Shown here: positions 60,574-64,000 of the stretch, one piece after another
Layout: the number at the start of each line of letters is the position of its first letter
Numbering within the stretch: position 1 is the first letter of the stretch
NCBI GenBank assembly: GCA_033283265.1
Contig: JAWMQN010000006.1
Location: forward strand, 119,733 to 183,732
Length of the DNA: 64,000 nucleotides
Origin: Mangrovimicrobium sp033283265
GTDB lineage: Bacteria; Pseudomonadota; Gammaproteobacteria; Pseudomonadales; Halieaceae
Direction of reading: 5' to 3'
Position numbers and translations under genes: made by a program
The notes under the pieces: model-generated
What the model saw: only the letters and a program-made list of their open reading frames with translations
Databases searched by the model: none
Told to the model about the DNA's origin: nothing

Positions 60574-60598
60574 GCCGCCGGCAGGCTGCTGGATGAGC

Positions 60599-60628
60599 GG
60601 GCGCCTCTCGCGGGCGCCTTTGCTTTTG
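60599..60628 (+). terminator. Hairpin with T-rich tail between receptor and PepSY genes
   Basis: GGCGCC repeated around the loop TCTCGCG (60600-60618) forms a 6-bp stem, followed by TTTGCTTTTG. It would terminate or attenuate transcription between the receptor and the PepSY gene, leaving less of the downstream product. Confidence 0.5.
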
Positions 60629-60650
60629 CTGTAAACGGACGAGACCCAAG

Positions 60651-61784
60651 ATGAACAAGATGCTCTTCAGGCTGCACAGCTGGATGGCGCTGCTCGCCTG
60701 CATCCCGCTGCTGGTAATCTGCCTGACCGGCAGCCTGCTGGTATTCAAGCACGAGGTCGACAGCCTGCTGCTGGAGGACACGGTGCGGGTGGCAGCGGCA
60801 GGCCGGGAGCGGTTGAGCCTCGACGCAATCGAGGCGTCGCTGCAGCGGCATTACCCGGATTATGCAATCGTCGGCTGGGCACTGTTCCAGGACCCGGGGC
60901 GGGCCGATCTCGTCTATACCATGCAGCAGGGGACGGATGAGTGGACCTACGCGCTTGTCGACCAGTACAGCGGCGAACCCCTGCGGCCGCCGCTGGGGCT
61001 GACCCACCACCTGACGGACTGGCTGCTGGAACTGCACTACACCCTGTTGCTGGGGGAGTGGGGAGTGCTGTTCACCAGCGTGTTCTCCATCCTCCTGTGC
61101 CTGCTGGGCATCAGCGGTTTTATTCTCTACCGCAAATTCTGGAAGCAGTTCTTCACCCTGCGCTGGAACGCGCGGCTGATCGTGTATTTTTCCGACCTGC
61201 ACAAAATGACCGGCATCATCGCCGCCCCGGTGCTGCTGGTACTCGGCTTTACCGGCGCGTGGTGGAACATCACTCATCTCCTCCACGAACTGGAAGAGCA
61301 CGCGGATGACGCGGAGCACTACAGGATGGCGGGGCGGCTCTACAGTGACGAAGTGTCCCTGCAGGGCCTGCTCGCGGACACGTCCGCCCGCCTCGATGGT
61401 TTCCAGGCCACCTATATCAGCTTTCCCTGGGAGCCGGGCCGCAATCTCACCTTCTGGGGCGACGTGAACAGCGCCAATCCGCTGCTCAGCCAGTACGCCA
61501 GCAGCGTGAGCTACGACGCCAGCAGCGGCGAGCACATCTCCAGTTTCGATATCCGCCAGGCCGGCGCCGGCATGCAGGTTCTCGACAGCTATCGCCGCCT
61601 GCACTTCGGCGACTTTGCCGGGCTGGCGAGCAAAGTGGTCTGGTGCGTGCTCGGGCTTTCGCCGCTGCTGCTTTCGATTACCGGGCTCCATGTCTGGCAG
61701 CAGCGGCGCGGCAAGCGGCGTACGGCGCGGGAGCGGCGGCGCCAGCGCGGCTGGCAGTACGCCGGCCATGGCGAGGGCGGCTGA
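60651..61784 (+). CDS. PepSY-associated transmembrane protein (siderophore/iron utilisation)
   Basis: A 377-aa inner-membrane protein with about four transmembrane helices. It starts RLHSWMALLACIPLLVICLTG followed by a FKHEVD motif, typical of the PepSY_TM family; further helices lie near VLFTSVFSILLCLLG, IIAAPVLLVLGF and VVWCVLGLSPLLLSITG. Relatives (FoxB, PiuB) are encoded beside ferric-siderophore receptors and help release or reduce iron in the periplasm. Directly downstream of the siderophore receptor, supporting that role. Confidence 0.85.
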   Translation: MNKMLFRLHSWMALLACIPLLVICLTGSLLVFKHEVDSLLLEDTVRVAAAGRERLSLDAIEASLQRHYPDYAIVGWALFQDPGRADLVYTMQQGTDEWTYALVDQYSGEPLRPPLGLTHHLTDWLLELHYTLLLGEWGVLFTSVFSILLCLLGISGFILYRKFWKQFFTLRWNARLIVYFSDLHKMTGIIAAPVLLVLGFTGAWWNITHLLHELEEHADDAEHYRMAGRLYSDEVSLQGLLADTSARLDGFQATYISFPWEPGRNLTFWGDVNSANPLLSQYASSVSYDASSGEHISSFDIRQAGAGMQVLDSYRRLHFGDFAGLASKVVWCVLGLSPLLLSITGLHVWQQRRGKRRTARERRRQRGWQYAGHGEGG

Positions 61785-61867
61785 TACCTGGCGGCCGGCG
61801 CCACCGGGGCTGGAAGTCCCGCCGGGAACGTGAATAATGGAGGGGCTGCCCCGGGAAGGAGAAAGGA

Positions 61868-63565
61868 ATGCTCCGAAGCAAATGGATTGGCCCGATCGTG
61901 CTCACGCTCTGCGGCTTCTGGGGCGCAGCGACTCCCGCGCTGGCCGACCCCATCAACTGCGCGCAGTTCTGGACAGCAGGCTGGCCCCTGACCGGCGCGC
62001 GCAACTACCCCTGCTATGAACACCCGACACCGCCCGGCGAGGGGCGCATTCGCGTGTTCTATGCGCCGGAATTCCCCATCTCGACCCAACTCGACACGGT
62101 GAATCGGATCCTGGAGGCCGCGCAGCGCTCTATGGAAGCCTTCGATGCACTCGGCCGTATGGGGCCGGTGTCCATTCTGCTGGAAAACGAGGATGTGGAA
62201 TTGCCAGCGGAGCGGATTTCGCCGGTGCGCCTGGAGGTCAGTACCTATTATGTCTGGCCGGACGTTGGCGAGCCCTGCCCGCTACTGGTGTACCCCGCCG
62301 GCTGGGAGCGCCTCGATGCGGACCGCCTGCGGCAGGAGATCGCCCACGAGATGTTCCACTGTTTCCAGTTGCAGTGGTTGTATCCGCAGCTCACCGGCCC
62401 CGAACTGGACGCCGTGCGCTGGTGGGTCGAGGGCGCGGCCACCTACTTCATCAACGGGCCCTATCCGAACGGCGACCTGGAGCACCTGCCGCTGTCGCAG
62501 TACAACCCCGCCTACAGCCTGTTCCTGCAGAGCTACTTCACCACCGGCTTTTTCCAGTCTTACAGCGCCTCGCTGGGGCGCGAGGCAGTGCTGCAGCTGA
62601 TGGACGCCATGCCGACCAGCGGCGGTGCCGGCGAACAGGCGGCGGCCCTTTCCGGCATTGCGGATATCGACCGTCACTTCCACCAGTTCGGGGAGCGCTA
62701 CCTCGACCGGGCCATACCCGATGACGGCGGCGGACTCATCGGTGTGGAGCCCTGGGAGAGCCCGGTGGAACTCATCGATGAATCCGGTGAATTCACTTTC
62801 GAGTTCGACCCCTTCCTGCTCTCCCATCACCTGCTGCGTTTCGGCGCGGGTGCAGATTATCGCGTCAAGATCCGCACGACGGAAGGCCCCGGCCGGGAGA
62901 GCCAGCGCCCCGCCGGCTCCCCCGGCAGTTGGTTCGACATGCCGGACACCATAGCCGCCGCCTGCGGCGAAGACGAAGATCGCCTGTTCCTGGCCACCAG
63001 CACGGACCTGCCCGACGCCACACGCACGGTCCAGTTGCTGGTGGAGCGCCAGCCCCGCGCCGGGTGTTGCGGCAAGGGCACCGAAGTTGACCCTTCCCTG
63101 GTCGGCACCTGGCGGGCCGACCCGGACGGCCTGCTGGAGCAGGTTCACCCAATACCCGGAGGTGTCCGGCGGGTCAGTGGCAGTCTTACCGTGCGCATCG
63201 ACAAGAACGGGCAATTCACCCAGCGCTACAACGACCTGGATGTCACCGTGGTGCGCGACTACCCCAACGCGCCGCAGCTGACCTTCAGCGACATCACCAG
63301 TGGCGTGGTCACCGGCTGCCTGAGTGCGGAGAAGACGGGAACAATGGGCGGCGTGTTCATCGAGGTGCAGACCCGCAGCGCAACGATCGCCAGAACCCAC
63401 CCGACAGCAGACGCCCAGCCACTGCATACCGACCAGGAAAACATCGGCCTGGCCTTCGGGGTGCCGGGAGCAGGCTCCGCGGTGGGAATGATCAAGCCCG
63501 GTGGCCCGGGGGTGTTCTACAACAAGCGCGTGCGCTACGAGCGAATCGGCGCGTCGCAGGAATGA
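61868..63565 (+). CDS. Secreted protein with gluzincin-like HExxH motif
   Basis: A 565-aa protein with a signal peptide (hydrophobic GPIVLTLCGFWGA, cleavage near ALA-DP). A metallopeptidase-like motif His160-Glu161-x-x-His164 (IAHEMFHCFQ) is followed by a Glu at 188 in RWWVEGAATYF, the arrangement of gluzincin zinc proteases. The C-terminal 250 residues are beta-rich and unrecognised, with a Cys-Cys-rich spot (RAGCCGKGTEVD). It may be a periplasmic or exported peptidase, or a non-catalytic relative. I cannot name its family. ATG behind GGAAGGAG; likely a separate unit from the iron genes, 83 bases downstream. Confidence 0.65.
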   Translation: MLRSKWIGPIVLTLCGFWGAATPALADPINCAQFWTAGWPLTGARNYPCYEHPTPPGEGRIRVFYAPEFPISTQLDTVNRILEAAQRSMEAFDALGRMGPVSILLENEDVELPAERISPVRLEVSTYYVWPDVGEPCPLLVYPAGWERLDADRLRQEIAHEMFHCFQLQWLYPQLTGPELDAVRWWVEGAATYFINGPYPNGDLEHLPLSQYNPAYSLFLQSYFTTGFFQSYSASLGREAVLQLMDAMPTSGGAGEQAAALSGIADIDRHFHQFGERYLDRAIPDDGGGLIGVEPWESPVELIDESGEFTFEFDPFLLSHHLLRFGAGADYRVKIRTTEGPGRESQRPAGSPGSWFDMPDTIAAACGEDEDRLFLATSTDLPDATRTVQLLVERQPRAGCCGKGTEVDPSLVGTWRADPDGLLEQVHPIPGGVRRVSGSLTVRIDKNGQFTQRYNDLDVTVVRDYPNAPQLTFSDITSGVVTGCLSAEKTGTMGGVFIEVQTRSATIARTHPTADAQPLHTDQENIGLAFGVPGAGSAVGMIKPGGPGVFYNKRVRYERIGASQE

Positions 63566-63862
63566 ATAAGTTCGTGATATTAACTTCGCTGACGAGGAAG
63601 CATGTGCGATTGCCATCGCGATTCAATGGGCGCCAGGGCTGGAGCGGGTTATGACAAGCGAGTGCCCCGGAAGTGAATTCCAATGTTTTCCTACATAGTA
63701 GGAAGCGGTCTCCCTATGTAGGGAGCTTGTTTCGATAGGATGTTGAATTATATGAGTTATATTTGTGGTTACTTACATAGTGGGAATGGGTGTTATATAG
63801 ACCGGTTCTCCATAATTAACTGTTAGAGCGCATTCGAGCTTATGGCCGTACGAGGTTTTGTA
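63566..63862. other. AT-richer intergenic segment with inverted repeats
   Basis: About 300 bases with markedly lower GC than the rest of the window. They hold three related elements: TTCCTACATAGTAGGAA (63688-63704), CTCCCTATGTAGGGAG (63710-63725) and TTACATAGTGGGAA (63773-63786). No ORF is supported here. It forms the upstream region of the small gene at the right edge and may carry its operators. Confidence 0.5.
63688..63725. repeat. Paired short inverted repeats (CTACATAG family)
   Basis: Two adjacent palindromes: TTCCTAC-ATA-GTAGGAA with 7-bp arms and CTCCCTA-TG-TAGGGAG with 7-bp arms, six bases apart. A third, imperfect copy lies about 50 bases downstream at 63773-63786. Spacing and symmetry suggest a dimeric DNA-binding protein. 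Confidence 0.55.
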
Positions 63863-64000
63863 ATGGGTTTGGTGGTTTTTAGCGTTGTCATACTTTGTTG
63901 GGCTTTCTTCTTCCACACCGTTGACCAGTTCATTTTTGACTACATTCTCAAAGGTACTATTGAGCGTTGGTGCAACATCGATAGCAACATGGATCGTTGC
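63863..64000 (+). CDS. Hypothetical protein with N-terminal membrane anchor, 3' end off the window
   Basis: The first 46 residues of an open frame. The start ATG follows GAGG at 7 bases; an in-frame ATG at 63842 has no such site. Residues 1-18 (MGLVVFSVVILCWAFFFH) form a membrane segment or signal anchor, followed by VDQFIFDYILKG. Codon use is AT-richer than the catabolic genes, which suggests transfer from elsewhere. Function unknown. Confidence 0.5.
   Translation, partial: MGLVVFSVVILCWAFFFHTVDQFIFDYILKGTIERWCNIDSNMDRC

Noticed and set aside
63823..63845. Possible integron attC-like end (CTGTTAGAGC)
   Set aside because: The string does not fit the GTTRRRY core and no paired simple site or folded attC arms are visible.
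1..64000. tRNA, rRNA, CRISPR arrays, insertion sequences, prophage genes
   Set aside because: Looked for cloverleaf-like sequences, regularly spaced repeats, transposase or integrase motifs; none found.

Overview
The window is GC-rich, densely coding DNA from a Gram-negative heterotroph, most likely a marine-type gammaproteobacterium. The outer-membrane TonB-dependent receptors, an E. coli-like Fur box and the unusual wealth of CoA-linked catabolic genes suggest this, and the Halieaceae/Spongiibacteraceae neighbourhood is my best guess. No rRNA, tRNA, phage, IS or CRISPR was seen. About 57 kb is one accessory-looking catabolic region. It holds 3 amidohydrolases of the ACMSD type (one cut by the left edge), 3 family III CoA-transferases, 7 acyl-CoA dehydrogenases (one a fusion of two), 8 crotonase-fold proteins, 5 AMP-forming acyl-CoA ligases, 2 thiolases, a Rieske oxygenase, an epoxide hydrolase, and two tandem TonB receptors that could import the substrate.

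Layout: 1-4.1 kb, a + strand run (amidohydrolase, DapB-like reductase, Zn-alcohol dehydrogenase, CoA-transferase). 4.1-7.8 kb, a - strand run (alpha/beta hydrolase, isochorismatase-fold protein without its catalytic Cys, NTF2-fold protein, Rieske oxygenase). 8.0-9.4 kb, a glyoxalase-fold/cupin pair. 9.4-21.4 kb, a thiolase divergent from a nine-gene acyl-CoA dehydrogenase/crotonase/CoA-transferase operon. 21.4-27.9 kb, a DapA-like aldolase divergent from two TonB receptors. 27.9-35.4 kb, ligases, crotonases and two amidohydrolases. 35.5-38.8 kb, an operon of epoxide hydrolase, HSDL2-like SDR and a mesaconyl-CoA C1-C4 transferase (Mct). 38.9-41.7 kb, a CruF-like membrane protein, a ferritin-like hydrolase and a CmcJ/NvfI-type oxygenase. 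41.8-49.3 kb, a five-gene ligase operon divergent from a crotonase. 49.3-50.1 kb, a FadR-type GntR regulator. 50.3-57.7 kb, an IclR-linked complete beta-oxidation set ending in (2S)-methylsuccinyl-CoA dehydrogenase (Mcd). After 57.8 kb come a small membrane protein, a Fur-controlled siderophore receptor with a PepSY protein, a secreted HExxH protein, and an AT-richer tail with inverted repeats and a gene cut by the right edge.

Two things tie the region together. First, an AT-rich, partly palindromic motif (best copy CAAATAGTTAACTAATAA) recurs at about 16 places. Nearly all lie in the 5' intergenic regions of catabolic genes, usually one copy per divergent gene, and one lies in front of the GntR gene itself. 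This looks like a local regulon controlled by that GntR protein. Second, Mcd and Mct act on consecutive intermediates (methylsuccinyl-CoA to mesaconyl-C1-CoA to mesaconyl-C4-CoA). With the adjacent ACAD, hydratase, hydroxyacyl-CoA dehydrogenase and thiolase, this suggests the pathway ends in a methyl-branched dicarboxylate. 3-Methyladipate, an expected remnant of isoprenoid chains, would give methylsuccinyl-CoA after one beta-oxidation round. The primary substrate is not identifiable from sequence alone; a terpenoid or other branched/alicyclic acid is my inference.
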